From contig JAKOPZ010000066.1 of the NCBI GenBank assembly GCA_029778615.1, positions 1-39,201 of the forward strand: a stretch of DNA of 39,201 nt, in the 5' to 3' direction. The translations under genes and the position numbers were made by a program. Every line of letters begins with the position of its first letter. Position 1 is the stretch's first letter. Positions 1 through 8,456 of this stretch are shown here, piece after piece. The notes beneath the pieces are model-generated. The model was not told the origin of the DNA, did not search any database, and was given only the letters and a program-made list of their open reading frames with translations. The DNA comes from Chloroflexota bacterium (GTDB lineage: Bacteria > Chloroflexota > Anaerolineae > UBA4142 > SHND01).

Positions 1-876
1 CAAAGCGTTACGCACACAGATAGCTGCTTCATATGATGGACCCATTGCATATTTCTTGGTGACAATGCGTTCAGGCGGAAAATAACACTCAAGTGTTGCG
101 GCACCTTGTGAGTCGACCTTTATCTTTATGCTTACTCCTATCAGCTTAGAACCATCAGCAGTTGTCTGTTGTCCGCCCAGTACAATTCCATCATAGGCTA
201 GGTGATTTGTCAGGATTACACTCAACGGTTTCCTCGGGTCAATTTTTGTTTCATACTTGTTGTCAAGTAATCCCTTTTTAGGGTCGGTTGCCATTACCTT
301 GATGATAGGTGATTTTCCATTTTTTAGATCGGTTATGAATTGTTCAAAGGAACCTGAGTATCCATCTTGTGTGGAAGCAAAATGTAAATAACGGTAGACA
401 GCTTCTATGATGCTCTCTGAAGCATTTGGAAAGCTTGGGTTGGGTACCAGTTCCTTAGCTGGTCGAACTTTACGCGTTGCAAGGTCTTCGCTTATCCCGA
501 AATTGATTTCTCCCACAAATCCTAGCACATTTGCGCTAACTGTATTCAATTTCCACACGGTACTCGGATCCGGTGTCGAACCAGCTTGCGGGCTCGGCGT
601 TGAAGACGTTATAGTTTCTAAAATCCTTGTTGTAATAATTGGAGTCATTAACTTCGTAGTTATAATTGTTTTCGTCACTGTTTTATTGCCAACGTTAAGT
701 TCCTTTGTTTTAGCGAGGTGATCTGGAGCTTTAATGGCGGTTGGTGTGGTTTGTAAGATAGCAGGTGCTTCTACAACCGGTGTTGGAGAAACAGTAGACG
801 CCGCGTTCGCACAGCTGGCGACAAATGGAAGAACAATAAACAGCATTCCAATTGAACTAAGATAGTTTTTTTGCAT
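1..876 (-). CDS. Putative lipoprotein, C-terminus beyond the left edge
   Basis: The frame is open from the ATG at 876 to base 1 (292 codons), so the gene continues outside the window. Seen: an N-terminal hydrophobic segment ending in a lipobox (VASC, lipid-anchored Cys22), then a Thr/Pro/Ala-rich stretch to about residue 95, then a mixed globular part. A GAGGA ribosome-binding site lies 7 nt before the ATG. I do not recognise the globular domain. The stretch is visibly AT-richer than the genes to its right and lacks their CGCG-rich codon style, which may mean a different origin. The protein is expected to be exported and membrane-anchored. The 44-bp gap to the dehydrogenase gene at 921 shows no clear hairpin. 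Confidence 0.75.
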   Translation of the reverse strand, partial: MQKNYLSSIGMLFIVLPFVASCANAASTVSPTPVVEAPAILQTTPTAIKAPDHLAKTKELNVGNKTVTKTIITTKLMTPIITTRILETITSSTPSPQAGSTPDPSTVWKLNTVSANVLGFVGEINFGISEDLATRKVRPAKELVPNPSFPNASESIIEAVYRYLHFASTQDGYSGSFEQFITDLKNGKSPIIKVMATDPKKGLLDNKYETKIDPRKPLSVILTNHLAYDGIVLGGQQTTADGSKLIGVSIKIKVDSQGAATLECYFPPERIVTKKYAMGPSYEAAICVRNAL

Positions 877-920
877 CTTTGTATCCTCGAACAACCAAAT
901 CAAATGTGGATACTTGCTTA

Positions 921-3326
921 TCAGCTCGGCAATTTAGCAGTTTGCATCACTGCCATCACTTCTCTTCTCTCGCTTCTCGCTTCACGTTGCTCGCGTTCTG
1001 TCACTGCCTTCACAATCTTCTCCGCCGTAATTGGCAATTCCGTAAACCGAACCCCCAGCGCGTTATACAACGCGTTCGCGTAAGCCGCTGCGCACGGATT
1101 CGTTGCCGCTTCGCCGATGCCTTTGGCGCCGAACGGTCCGCTCGGTTCGTAGGTGTCAGAAAAATGCGTGACGATGTTGGCGTTCATCGGCGCTTCGCTG
1201 ATGGCTGGTGTTTTGCCGTCAATCCAAAAACCTTTTGAGGCGAGTTGCCCGGTTTGCGCGTCCCATTGATTCTCTTCGATGAGCGCGTAACCCATCCCTT
1301 TTGACAAGCCGCCTTCGAGTTGTCCGATTGCCATGTCGGGATTGACGAGAGTGCCGCAGTCACTGCCGATGACTGCGCGATTCGTTGTGACGTGTCCCGT
1401 TTCCGTGTCAACGGTCAGGTCAATGAAATAGGTAACGAACGCGGGCGGACAATTCACTTGACGCAAACTTGTCACGGCTGCCATTGTGCCCCACGAATTG
1501 ATTTGCAATTGTTTCGCGAGCGCGCCGAGCGTGATGCGGCGTTCGGGAAAATTCGGACAATAAATCACGCCTTGCATCAATTCATAATCGGGTTCGATGA
1601 CGAGCGAGTCGGCTTGCAGTCCCAAAACGCGCGACGCGTACTCAAAGATTTGACGTTTGACGATTGACGCCGCTTTCAATGCCGCGCCGCCGCCCGCGTA
1701 CACACCGCGCGTCGCGTGCGTGACAACATCGTACACTGTCGTCAATGTATCCGCAGGTGAAATCCCGACCCGTTCGATTGGCACGCCCAATTCTTCCGCG
1801 ACAATTTTTGCAATCGCTTCGAGCGTGCCGCCGCCGTGGTCCATCATCGCGTGAACAACGTCCACCGAACCATCTTCATTCACTTTGACGAACGCGCCCG
1901 AATAATCAATCACTTCGCCCGGTTTCGGCGCACCCGCTCCCGACGTGTGAAACCCGCGCGCCATGCCAATACCGTGACGATAGCGTCCTGTTTGCGTTCC
2001 CGCCTTCGGGCGCGCGCGCCAGCCAATTTTTTGTGCGCCCTCGCGTAAAAGTTGCGGAACGCCATCGCTGCGAATGATGGACTGCACGGAAGGTCCTTGT
2101 CCCCAAAACGTTCCGCCGAGTCCCACATAATTTTTCAATTTGAAATCAATCGGGTCGAGTTCAAGTTCGTGCGCGATTTCGTCCATCAACGATTCCATTG
2201 CAAATGTTGCTTGCGGATTGCCGAACCCTTGCATCGCGCACGACGGCGTTTTGTTTGTGTACACTGCTTTGCCTTCAAAACGCAGATGCGGAAATTTATA
2301 CAGCGACGCGCTCCAACCCGCGAGTACGGAAAGCAACGGATACGCTTGAATGTTGTGTCCGCCAATGTCAGCGAGCGCTTGAATATGTCCCGCCGTAATT
2401 TTTCCGTCGCGCGTGACACCGATTTTCAATTTCAATTTTGTCTGATAACGCACGTGGTCGTACATGTCTTCTTCGCGCGTGGAAACGAGTTTGACGGGTC
2501 GCTGTGCTTTCAACGCGAGCGCAACACAAATCGGAATAATCGAATTCATCTGAATCGAAGAACCGAATGTGCCGCCGATGGCAATGCGTTTGACATTGAC
2601 CTTGTGCAATGGAATTTCAAAAATTTCGCCCAATAGTTGCCGCACGTTGTGAATGGATTGCGTTGTGGGATAGACAGTGATGGAACCATCGGGCGCGGGG
2701 TCGCACACACACGCTTTCGTTTCCATCTGCGCGTGATAAATGCGGCTCGTCAGAAATTCGCGTTCAAAGATAAAATCCGCGTGTTCAAATCCTTCATCAA
2801 CATTTCCAACATTCACTGTACGCGTAACTGCGACATTGTTCTCAATCGGTTTCGTTTCGCCGTTCAACACAATGGATTCGTGAATGGGTTCCGCGTTTTC
2901 ATTTTGCGCATCTTCAGGATTCATGTAATGCGGCAAAATTTCCCATTCGATTTTAATCGCGCGCAATGCTTTTTCCGCGAGTTGTTCTGTTGGCGCGGCG
3001 ACGGCAGCAACTGCTTCGCCCACATGTCGCGCTTTGTCCGCGAGAACGGTGCGGTCGCGATGCAAAAAAGGCGGCGTGCTGACGATGCGTTCGTTGTATT
3101 TGAGATGCGGCACGTCGTCGTACGTCAAGACCACTGCGCCCATCGCTTCGGCTGCGCGTTTGTCAATGGAAACAATGCGCGCGTGCGCGTACGGTGAACG
3201 CAAGACGCGCGCGTGCCACATGCGCGGTAGTGTCACATCGGACGCGTACATTTCGCGTCCCGTCACTTTTGCAATGCCATCTTTGCGGTGAACGTTGGTG
3301 CCGAGCGTGTGGTAGGAATGGTTCAT
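921..3326 (-). CDS. Xanthine dehydrogenase-family molybdenum-binding subunit
   Basis: An 801-residue protein with the full layout of the molybdopterin-binding large subunit of the xanthine oxidase family: an Ald_Xan_dh_C-type N-terminal domain (about 15-125) and the MoCo-binding domains after it. Visible motifs are GGTFGSS (MoCo-binding loop), MQGFGNPQ (365-372) and GAKGIGE, whose E739 is the family's catalytic glutamate. In purine hydroxylases the loop usually reads FRGFG; here Gln366 replaces the Arg, so the substrate may differ. Such subunits normally work with a [2Fe-2S] and a FAD subunit, but neither is encoded nearby. The ATG is 4 bp from the upstream toxin gene's stop, and its GAGGA Shine-Dalgarno lies inside that gene's last codons, implying co-translation. 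Subfamily and substrate are not assignable from sequence alone. Confidence 0.92.
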   Translation of the reverse strand: MNHSYHTLGTNVHRKDGIAKVTGREMYASDVTLPRMWHARVLRSPYAHARIVSIDKRAAEAMGAVVLTYDDVPHLKYNERIVSTPPFLHRDRTVLADKARHVGEAVAAVAAPTEQLAEKALRAIKIEWEILPHYMNPEDAQNENAEPIHESIVLNGETKPIENNVAVTRTVNVGNVDEGFEHADFIFEREFLTSRIYHAQMETKACVCDPAPDGSITVYPTTQSIHNVRQLLGEIFEIPLHKVNVKRIAIGGTFGSSIQMNSIIPICVALALKAQRPVKLVSTREEDMYDHVRYQTKLKLKIGVTRDGKITAGHIQALADIGGHNIQAYPLLSVLAGWSASLYKFPHLRFEGKAVYTNKTPSCAMQGFGNPQATFAMESLMDEIAHELELDPIDFKLKNYVGLGGTFWGQGPSVQSIIRSDGVPQLLREGAQKIGWRARPKAGTQTGRYRHGIGMARGFHTSGAGAPKPGEVIDYSGAFVKVNEDGSVDVVHAMMDHGGGTLEAIAKIVAEELGVPIERVGISPADTLTTVYDVVTHATRGVYAGGGAALKAASIVKRQIFEYASRVLGLQADSLVIEPDYELMQGVIYCPNFPERRITLGALAKQLQINSWGTMAAVTSLRQVNCPPAFVTYFIDLTVDTETGHVTTNRAVIGSDCGTLVNPDMAIGQLEGGLSKGMGYALIEENQWDAQTGQLASKGFWIDGKTPAISEAPMNANIVTHFSDTYEPSGPFGAKGIGEAATNPCAAAYANALYNALGVRFTELPITAEKIVKAVTEREQREARSERREVMAVMQTAKLPS

Positions 3327-3329
3327 TGC

Positions 3330-3773
3330 TCAATCCTCGTCCAAATCGGGCGGAAAGGGTTCCAGTCCAACAAGGCGCGCCATACTCCACAATTCTTTGT
3401 CATAGGTCGCGAAGGTGACATCCGATTCTAGCGTTTCGTGCCACATCAGCGCCGTTGCAAGCTGTACGGCATCGTAGCCGCGCAGTCCATGCTGCCATGC
3501 CAACGCGTCCGCGCGCGCAACGACGACCTCGTTGACGTCAAGGCGTTCATAATCCGCCCAATCTTGCCGAAACGTCTCCAAGTCGCGCTGGGCGGTTTCA
3601 CGCTTAATGAGACCGATACGAACCGCTTTCGCAAACGCGGCGGCAACTTCGGCGCGGGTAATGGTCGCGCTGCCGATGACCGCCGCTTTTTGCACGCGCT
3701 TTTCGACCTCATCCGAGCCATCTTCCCGAATATATCGTTTTATCAATGCGCTCGTGTCCAGGTATAAAATCAT
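3330..3773 (-). CDS. vapC: VapC-like PIN-domain toxin ribonuclease
   Basis: A 147-residue PIN-domain protein. The acidic metal-binding residues expected of the family are present: D6 (YLDTSAL), E42 (TRAEVAAA), D101 (RGYDAVQLA) and D124 (FATYDKEL). Family members are Mg-dependent endoribonucleases that cut tRNA or rRNA and are held inactive by a co-expressed antitoxin. The start codon overlaps the antitoxin stop (ATGA), the classic translationally coupled arrangement. Downstream, only 3 bp separate it from the molybdenum hydroxylase start, so this toxin sits in the middle of a three-gene transcript. Length and motifs look intact. Confidence 0.9.
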   Translation of the reverse strand: MILYLDTSALIKRYIREDGSDEVEKRVQKAAVIGSATITRAEVAAAFAKAVRIGLIKRETAQRDLETFRQDWADYERLDVNEVVVARADALAWQHGLRGYDAVQLATALMWHETLESDVTFATYDKELWSMARLVGLEPFPPDLDED

Positions 3774-4045
3774 TCGCGCCCCTCAATCACAAGCTGCGCC
3801 ATGGTTTTATTGCCTCGCAGTCTGGTCGTGGGTCTGCGCGGTTTGAGCCGGCGTCCACTCCATTTTACGAAACCGGTCTCGATCAATTTGCGGCGCCGTT
3901 CTTCAAGCGAAGTCGGCGTGGGTGTCAATTGTACAATCGGCTTGCCCCGCTCCGTGATAACGAGGATTTTGCCTTGTTTGACTTGGCGCAAGTACGCGCT
4001 CATTTGCGCTTTGAATTCGCGTATTCCGACTGTTGTGGTTGCCAT
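3770..4045 (-). CDS. Phd/YefM-family antitoxin
   Basis: A 91-residue protein whose N-terminal half (VGIREFKAQMSAYL, then ITERGKPIVQL) matches the Phd/YefM DNA-binding antitoxin fold. The C-terminal half is basic and proline-rich (GRRLKPRRP) and would be the toxin-neutralising, flexible part. The ATG at 4045 follows a GGAGG site at the right distance. The gene is first in the operon and overlaps vapC by 4 bp. Antitoxins of this family repress their own promoter together with the toxin; twin near-palindromic sites overlapping the promoter (4057-4086) fit that. Confidence 0.88.
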   Translation of the reverse strand: MATTTVGIREFKAQMSAYLRQVKQGKILVITERGKPIVQLTPTPTSLEERRRKLIETGFVKWSGRRLKPRRPTTRLRGNKTMAQLVIEGRE

Positions 4046-4056
4046 AGTTCCTCCAA

Positions 4057-4093
4057 TGTGGTCACATTATAAGCATTGTGGTCACATGGTCAA
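4057..4093 (-). promoter_or_regulatory. Promoter and twin operator of the antitoxin-toxin operon
   Basis: On the minus strand a -35 TTGACC (4088-4093), a 16-bp spacer and a -10 TATAAT (4066-4071) precede the antitoxin. Two identical 10-mers, TGTGACCACA on the minus strand, lie at 4057-4066 and 4077-4086. They are exactly 20 bp apart, two helical turns on the same face, and flank the -10 box. Each is an imperfect palindrome. Binding there would block RNA polymerase, which is the usual conditional autoregulation of such modules. Confidence 0.75.
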
Positions 4094-4180
4094 ACGTGCG
4101 GATTCTGTCGCGTGATTGCATCGCGCGTCGAACAAATTATATCGCGCGAATGATTATGGTCAATGGCGGTAGAACGATAC

Positions 4181-4212
4181 CAAAAGAAACACCGTGCCTT
4201 GCACGCACGGTG
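4181..4212 (-). terminator. Rho-independent terminator after the PLD-like gene
   Basis: A perfect 8-bp stem (CACCGTGC with GCACGGTG, 4190-4197 and 4205-4212) with a 7-nt loop. On the minus strand it is followed by a T-rich tail, TTTCTTTTGG. It lies just past the stop of the PLD-like gene at 4220. Confidence 0.75.
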
Positions 4213-4219
4213 TCTTGTC

Positions 4220-5461
4220 TTATCGTTCCGAATCTTGGTCTTCTGTTGAAAGCGTGTTGGTGCCGCATTGGGTTGGGTTCTGCGCCTGTTTGTAGATGCG
4301 ATTGAATTCGGTGATGTAATTTTTCGCGAGCGTGGGGTCGTCAATGATGAGCAAATTTTCGTCGTTGGTTCGGTTTGCCGCGTCGCTATAATTGTACGAA
4401 CCCGTCACAACGGTTTTGTCGTCAAGGATGAGCATCTTGGTATGCAAGATGTAACAATTGCCGTCCTGCAAAATATCTACGCCCGCGCGTTTCAGTCCCT
4501 CATATTCTGCGCCGAGCCCGCCGTTATTACGCGTTTCAAAAACGCCGTGCACCGCGAGTCCTTCTTTGTTTTTCGCTTTCAACACGTTCGCCATCGCGGT
4601 GTCGGTGAAAGAGAACGCGGTCACACGAATACTTTTGGTCGCCGCTTTCAAACGGTCGAGAATCGCTTTTTGCGCGCCGCCGTTCGGTGAGAAATAATTT
4701 TCAATCACCACATTGCTGCCGATGGTCACGCGCGGGTTGGGAATTATTTTTGATGGCGCTTCCTGCGCGCGCAATTGAAACAGGCGCTCGAACATTTGAT
4801 TGTAATTTTCAATCAGCGCCGCGTTGTCGAGGCGGAGCATGTTGTTGTTGTTGCGGTACACGTCGTTCGGAGTGAAATTCATTGAACCCGTCCATAACAG
4901 ACGGTTGTCAATCACCGCGAATTTATTGTGCATCAACGCCGAACGATGGTCTTTGATAACGGTCACGCCCGCGCTCTCTAATTTTGCAATCGCGTCGGTG
5001 TATTCTTTGGCGTCTTGGTTCGCCGCGTAATCGGTGACGACGCGCACTTGGACCTTGCGCTGCGCGGCGCGCGCAAGCGCATCCACCAGCGAAGGCAAAC
5101 GAATATCGAACACGGCAGCATCAATTGTTTTTTGCGCCCGGTCAAAATCTGCCGCAATCGCCTTGTCCACGCCGCCAGTGCGGTCAGCTTTGTTTTCGGG
5201 GTAGGTGGGTTTGGTGAAATAGAGCGTATACCACGCGCCTTTACTGACGTTCGCGCGCGGCAAATCGGTGACAGTCTCATCCGGCGCGGGTGAGATGGTG
5301 GCGGGCGCCGGTGGCGGAATCGTTACTGGCGGTGGCGCGCCCGCTGTTCCGCCGCCAAAGAGAACACTGGTCCCCGCGATGATAAAGACCAGAACGATGC
5401 CTGCGACGAGCACCCACGGCGCAAATCTGCCGGGGGTTTTGGAAAAAGATTTTTTGCTCAT
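4220..5461 (-). CDS. Membrane-anchored phospholipase D-like protein, two HKD motifs
   Basis: A 413-residue protein of the phospholipase D/nuclease superfamily. It has two HxKxxxxD motifs: H178-K180-D185 (HNKFAVID) followed by a GSMNFT strand, and H340-K342-D347 (HTKMLILD) followed by GSYNYS. Residues 12-35 form one transmembrane helix or uncleaved signal, followed by a Pro-rich linker (about 40-62), so the catalytic part likely faces outside. Family members include nucleases, cardiolipin synthases and phospholipases; the sequence does not decide among them, although this arrangement is common in secreted endonuclease-like proteins. The start overlaps the stop of the upstream hypothetical gene by ATGA. 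A terminator follows the gene. Confidence 0.88.
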   Translation of the reverse strand: MSKKSFSKTPGRFAPWVLVAGIVLVFIIAGTSVLFGGGTAGAPPPVTIPPPAPATISPAPDETVTDLPRANVSKGAWYTLYFTKPTYPENKADRTGGVDKAIAADFDRAQKTIDAAVFDIRLPSLVDALARAAQRKVQVRVVTDYAANQDAKEYTDAIAKLESAGVTVIKDHRSALMHNKFAVIDNRLLWTGSMNFTPNDVYRNNNNMLRLDNAALIENYNQMFERLFQLRAQEAPSKIIPNPRVTIGSNVVIENYFSPNGGAQKAILDRLKAATKSIRVTAFSFTDTAMANVLKAKNKEGLAVHGVFETRNNGGLGAEYEGLKRAGVDILQDGNCYILHTKMLILDDKTVVTGSYNYSDAANRTNDENLLIIDDPTLAKNYITEFNRIYKQAQNPTQCGTNTLSTEDQDSER

Positions 5462-5982
5462 GACGATTTCTTTTGCTTGCGTCGCCGGGATTTGCCGCGC
5501 GTTTTCGGTGCGACGGCGGTTGGGTTGGACGCGGGCGCAATTTTAGCATCGGCGCGCGCGGTGAGCAAGGGCTGTTCTGTTCCCGCTTCGCCGGTTGCTT
5601 GCAGACGCGCGGCGGGAGGCATGGCATTTGCGTCCGTTTCTTTGGCAGGGGAATCTGTGGTTGCCTCACGCGCGCTGTCCGCGTCGGCGCTCAACGTGGA
5701 AAAAGCCGCGCCGCGGTTTGCGCTTGAATTCATCGCGCGCGCGGTGAGCTCTTGGGTGAGCATCGCATTCGCCTGCGCGACGAGTGTTTCCGCGCCTTGC
5801 ACACCACTTTCGTTGGCAGCGCGCACTGCCGCCGTCACCAACTCGCCGTCGGTATCGGCGACGATTTGTTTCTGTGCCCAGTCCAAGAGTGCCTTGGCAT
5901 CGCCGTCGGTCAGATTGTCCGTTAACGATTCATTTTCGTACAAGCGGTCAATGCGCGCTTGCTGTTCGGGTGTGAGTTTCAT
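5458..5982 (-). CDS. Hypothetical protein with acidic helical N-terminus and basic tail
   Basis: 174 residues, not recognised. Residues 1-85 are predicted helical and acidic (it begins MKLTPEQQARIDRLYENE). Residues 86-155 are Ala/Ser/Thr-rich and low in complexity, and the last residues are strongly basic (KTRGKSRRRKQKKSS), suggesting a nucleic-acid or membrane-surface contact. There is no signal peptide or membrane helix. It is translationally coupled (ATGA) to the PLD-like gene, so the two probably act together. The gene starts right after the terminator of the liv operon, and I could not find a convincing promoter in that 50-bp gap. Confidence 0.7.
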   Translation of the reverse strand: MKLTPEQQARIDRLYENESLTDNLTDGDAKALLDWAQKQIVADTDGELVTAAVRAANESGVQGAETLVAQANAMLTQELTARAMNSSANRGAAFSTLSADADSAREATTDSPAKETDANAMPPAARLQATGEAGTEQPLLTARADAKIAPASNPTAVAPKTRGKSRRRKQKKSS

Positions 5983-5994
5983 ACCTGCATGATG

Positions 5995-6031
5995 AAAAAA
6001 CCTACGCAGTCGCGACCGCGTAGGTTTTTTT
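5995..6031 (-). terminator. Rho-independent terminator of the livKHM operon
   Basis: Stem CCTACGC (6001-6007) with GCGTAGG (6018-6024), extended by A/T pairs on both sides. The loop is 10 nt and there is a run of six or more T on either strand. It lies 6 bp past the livM stop and 13 bp before the next start, so it ends the liv transcript. It could also work in the plus direction. Confidence 0.85.
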
Positions 6032-6036
6032 GATTT

Positions 6037-7239
6037 CTAGCCTGCCTCGCCTTCGCGAGCGACCTCTTCCTCTGCGGCGCTGATGCCGGACAGCTCTTCC
6101 TCTTCTTCTGCTTCATGGAATTCGCGGGCGCGTGCCTTGTTCGGCAAGAGCCCTTCGGGACGAAAGAGCATCATCAATATCAACGTTGCGCCAAAGAGAC
6201 CATAACGCAAATTGTTAATGGTAAAACCAAGTTGGATATTGTTCTGCGCCATGACGCCGTCCAGTGTGGGCAGAACAATTGTGTCCACGCCGACAATAAC
6301 GAGACCTCCAAGCAGCGCGCCATATGGATTGCCCACCCCCCCCAGAATGACTGCGGAGAGAATAATGATGGATGTGCTGAATTCGAACGTGCTCGGAAAG
6401 ACGCCCTGAATGTAACTGGCATAGTACGCGCCCGCGAACCCTGAAATCATCGCGCCCATCATAAAGGCGAGCAGTTTGACGCGCACTGTATCAATGCCCA
6501 TCGCCGCTGCCGCGTCCTCGTCTTCGCGCATTGCCATCCACGAACGACCCAAGCGCGAATTTTCGAGGCGCATATTGAAAAAGACAAGAAAGACCATGAG
6601 CAAGAGCGCGAGCCAATACCACGGACCCAAATCAATTTTATTGAATGTATAGCCCGTGAATGGAATGGTGGGCAGCGCGATGGGGTTCACACCTTTTTCA
6701 CCGGCGGTAATATCAATACAGTCCCATCCGAGAAACGGAATCGTCACGCAGGTGAGATTTCGAAACAACACCGGCACCACTTCGCCAAAGCCGAGAGTGA
6801 CGATGGCGAGATAATCGCCGCGCAGTGGAATGGTGGGTGAACCGAGCAAGAGTCCGGAGAATGCAGCGATGCCTGCCGCGAGGATGATGCCCACCCAAAA
6901 ATAGTTGAACGGAAATGGGACCGGGTACGGACCCCACGGCGGCGAAGGCGAGGTAAGCAGTGCCATCGCATACGCGCCTATCGCAAAGAACGCGGCATAG
7001 CCAAGGTCGAGGAGTCCCGCGTAGCCGATGACAATGTTGAGTCCCAACGCGAGGAGCGAATAGACGACAATGTTGACAAACGAACCGGTAAAATTCCCAA
7101 CTTGATTGCTGGTGAGCACCAACATCGCGCGGTCAATGAACGGGTAGAGCGCGGCAAAAAGCGCCAGCAGCAAAAGAGGCCAACGCTTGTGCGCAAAGAC
7201 GATAAAATCATTTTGCCCAAAATCGCGACGGACAGCCAT
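6037..7239 (-). CDS. livM: Branched-chain amino acid ABC transporter permease (LivM type)
   Basis: A 400-residue polytopic membrane protein of the LivM family. The conserved core segments GLNIVIGYAGLLDLGYAAFFAIGAY and the later EAA-like loop (SWMAMREDEDAAAAMGI) are present. It forms the translocation channel with LivH for hydrophobic amino acids. The C-terminus carries an acidic tail (about 370-400, EAEEEEE) beyond the last helix. The ATG is preceded by GGGGGA and lies 9 bp after livH. It is the last gene of the livK-livH-livM transcript; no ATPase genes follow, so it must borrow LivG/LivF, most likely the pair at 10170-11748. Confidence 0.93.
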   Translation of the reverse strand: MAVRRDFGQNDFIVFAHKRWPLLLLALFAALYPFIDRAMLVLTSNQVGNFTGSFVNIVVYSLLALGLNIVIGYAGLLDLGYAAFFAIGAYAMALLTSPSPPWGPYPVPFPFNYFWVGIILAAGIAAFSGLLLGSPTIPLRGDYLAIVTLGFGEVVPVLFRNLTCVTIPFLGWDCIDITAGEKGVNPIALPTIPFTGYTFNKIDLGPWYWLALLLMVFLVFFNMRLENSRLGRSWMAMREDEDAAAAMGIDTVRVKLLAFMMGAMISGFAGAYYASYIQGVFPSTFEFSTSIIILSAVILGGVGNPYGALLGGLVIVGVDTIVLPTLDGVMAQNNIQLGFTINNLRYGLFGATLILMMLFRPEGLLPNKARAREFHEAEEEEELSGISAAEEEVAREGEAG

Positions 7240-7248
7240 ATGTTCCCC

Positions 7249-8313
7249 CTATGCCTTTTGCACCACGCTGCTGCCGAGCAGTCCGTTGGGGCGAAAGACG
7301 AGAATCAAAACGAGAATGAGAAACACAACGGCGCGGGTCCATTGTGTCGCGAAATATTGGTCACTCAACGCCGAGATGAGGCCAATTAAAAATCCGCCGA
7401 GCATCGCGCCTGTAATGTTGCCGATTCCGCCCAGCACGGCAGAGGTGAACGCTTTGAGTCCCGCATCGAAACCCATATTCCATTGCGCGTTCTGAAAATA
7501 CAATCCGCCGACGATACTGCCCGCGCCCGCCATCGCGCCGCCGATGATGAAGGTCAACGCAATGATGAAATCCACGTTGATGCCCATGAGACGAGATGCT
7601 TCACGATTCTGTGCAGTGGCGCGCATCGCTTTGCCGAGCGTCGTGCGCGCGACAAACAAACGTAAAATCATCATGAGCGGAAGCGCAAGCCCGATGGCAA
7701 AAACTTGCTTGGCGGTGATGGCGAATGTGGTGTTCAGACCAAACACATCCGTTAACAAATTGATGTTGGGAATCAAATTTGGGAATGGTTTCGGCTGGGC
7801 ACCGCTGCCGCCAAAATAAATGAACGGGTCGCGCGGCAAGCCGCCCCAAATTAGACCGACCTGAAGGAGGACGAACGAAACGCCGATGGCAGCAATCAAC
7901 GGTGCGAGACGCGGCGCGTTACGGAGCGGGCGATAAAACGCGCGCTCGATGCCAGCGTTCAGTATCGCGCAAATGGTGGGCGACAGGACAAAGCAGAACG
8001 CGATGCTGAGCGCAATCACGGCGGGCGGCGATTTTTCACTAATGCCCAAGAGACTCAACATTGTCAGCGCGGAAAATGCGCCAATCATGTACACATCACC
8101 ATGCGCGAAATTGATGAGCTCGACGATGCCATAAACCATCGTATAGCCCAACGCAATCAAAGCATACACCGCGCCTTGTGACAATCCGTTAATCACCTGC
8201 TTGATAAAAAGTTCCGGATCGGTGAGAAAGGCATTGACCAAAAACGCGGCGAACGCGAGAACGACCAATCCCATCAGAATATTGCGTGGGGTGAATTTGA
8301 AGCGAGAAGACAT
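7249..8313 (-). CDS. livH: Branched-chain amino acid ABC transporter permease (LivH type)
   Basis: A LivH-family inner-membrane permease, 354 residues from the start chosen here. It shows the family core GLSQGAVYALIALGYTMVYG followed by INFAHGDVYMIGA, and the cytoplasmic loop GKAMRATAQNREASRLMGI that contacts the ATPase. A longer frame opens at 8331, but AGGAG sits 5 nt before the ATG at 8313 and nothing comparable precedes 8331. It pairs with livM (6037-7239), whose start is 9 bp downstream. A strong hairpin (8419-8443) lies between this gene and the upstream binding-protein gene. Confidence 0.92.
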   Translation of the reverse strand: MSSRFKFTPRNILMGLVVLAFAAFLVNAFLTDPELFIKQVINGLSQGAVYALIALGYTMVYGIVELINFAHGDVYMIGAFSALTMLSLLGISEKSPPAVIALSIAFCFVLSPTICAILNAGIERAFYRPLRNAPRLAPLIAAIGVSFVLLQVGLIWGGLPRDPFIYFGGSGAQPKPFPNLIPNINLLTDVFGLNTTFAITAKQVFAIGLALPLMMILRLFVARTTLGKAMRATAQNREASRLMGINVDFIIALTFIIGGAMAGAGSIVGGLYFQNAQWNMGFDAGLKAFTSAVLGGIGNITGAMLGGFLIGLISALSDQYFATQWTRAVVFLILVLILVFRPNGLLGSSVVQKA

Positions 8314-8418
8314 GGCGGCTCCTACGGTCATAGGGGCTGAGAGTATGATAACGGATTTGCGAAGCGAGTCGCAATCCTTTTTGATATTCGACTAGCTCGA
8401 CGTTAGGTGGTGAGGAAA

Positions 8419-8443
8419 GGGGAGGACGCAACGCGTCCTCCCC
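8419..8443 (-). promoter_or_regulatory. Intercistronic hairpin between livK and livH
   Basis: A perfect 11-bp GC-rich stem (GGGGAGGACGC with GCGTCCTCCCC) with a 3-nt loop, 13 bp after the livK stop. On the minus strand it is followed by TTTCCTCACC, a poor U-tract, so partial termination or protection of the livK mRNA 3' end is more likely than full termination. This would give more binding protein than permease. Confidence 0.7.
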
Positions 8444-8456
8444 TGACAGTGCATGA

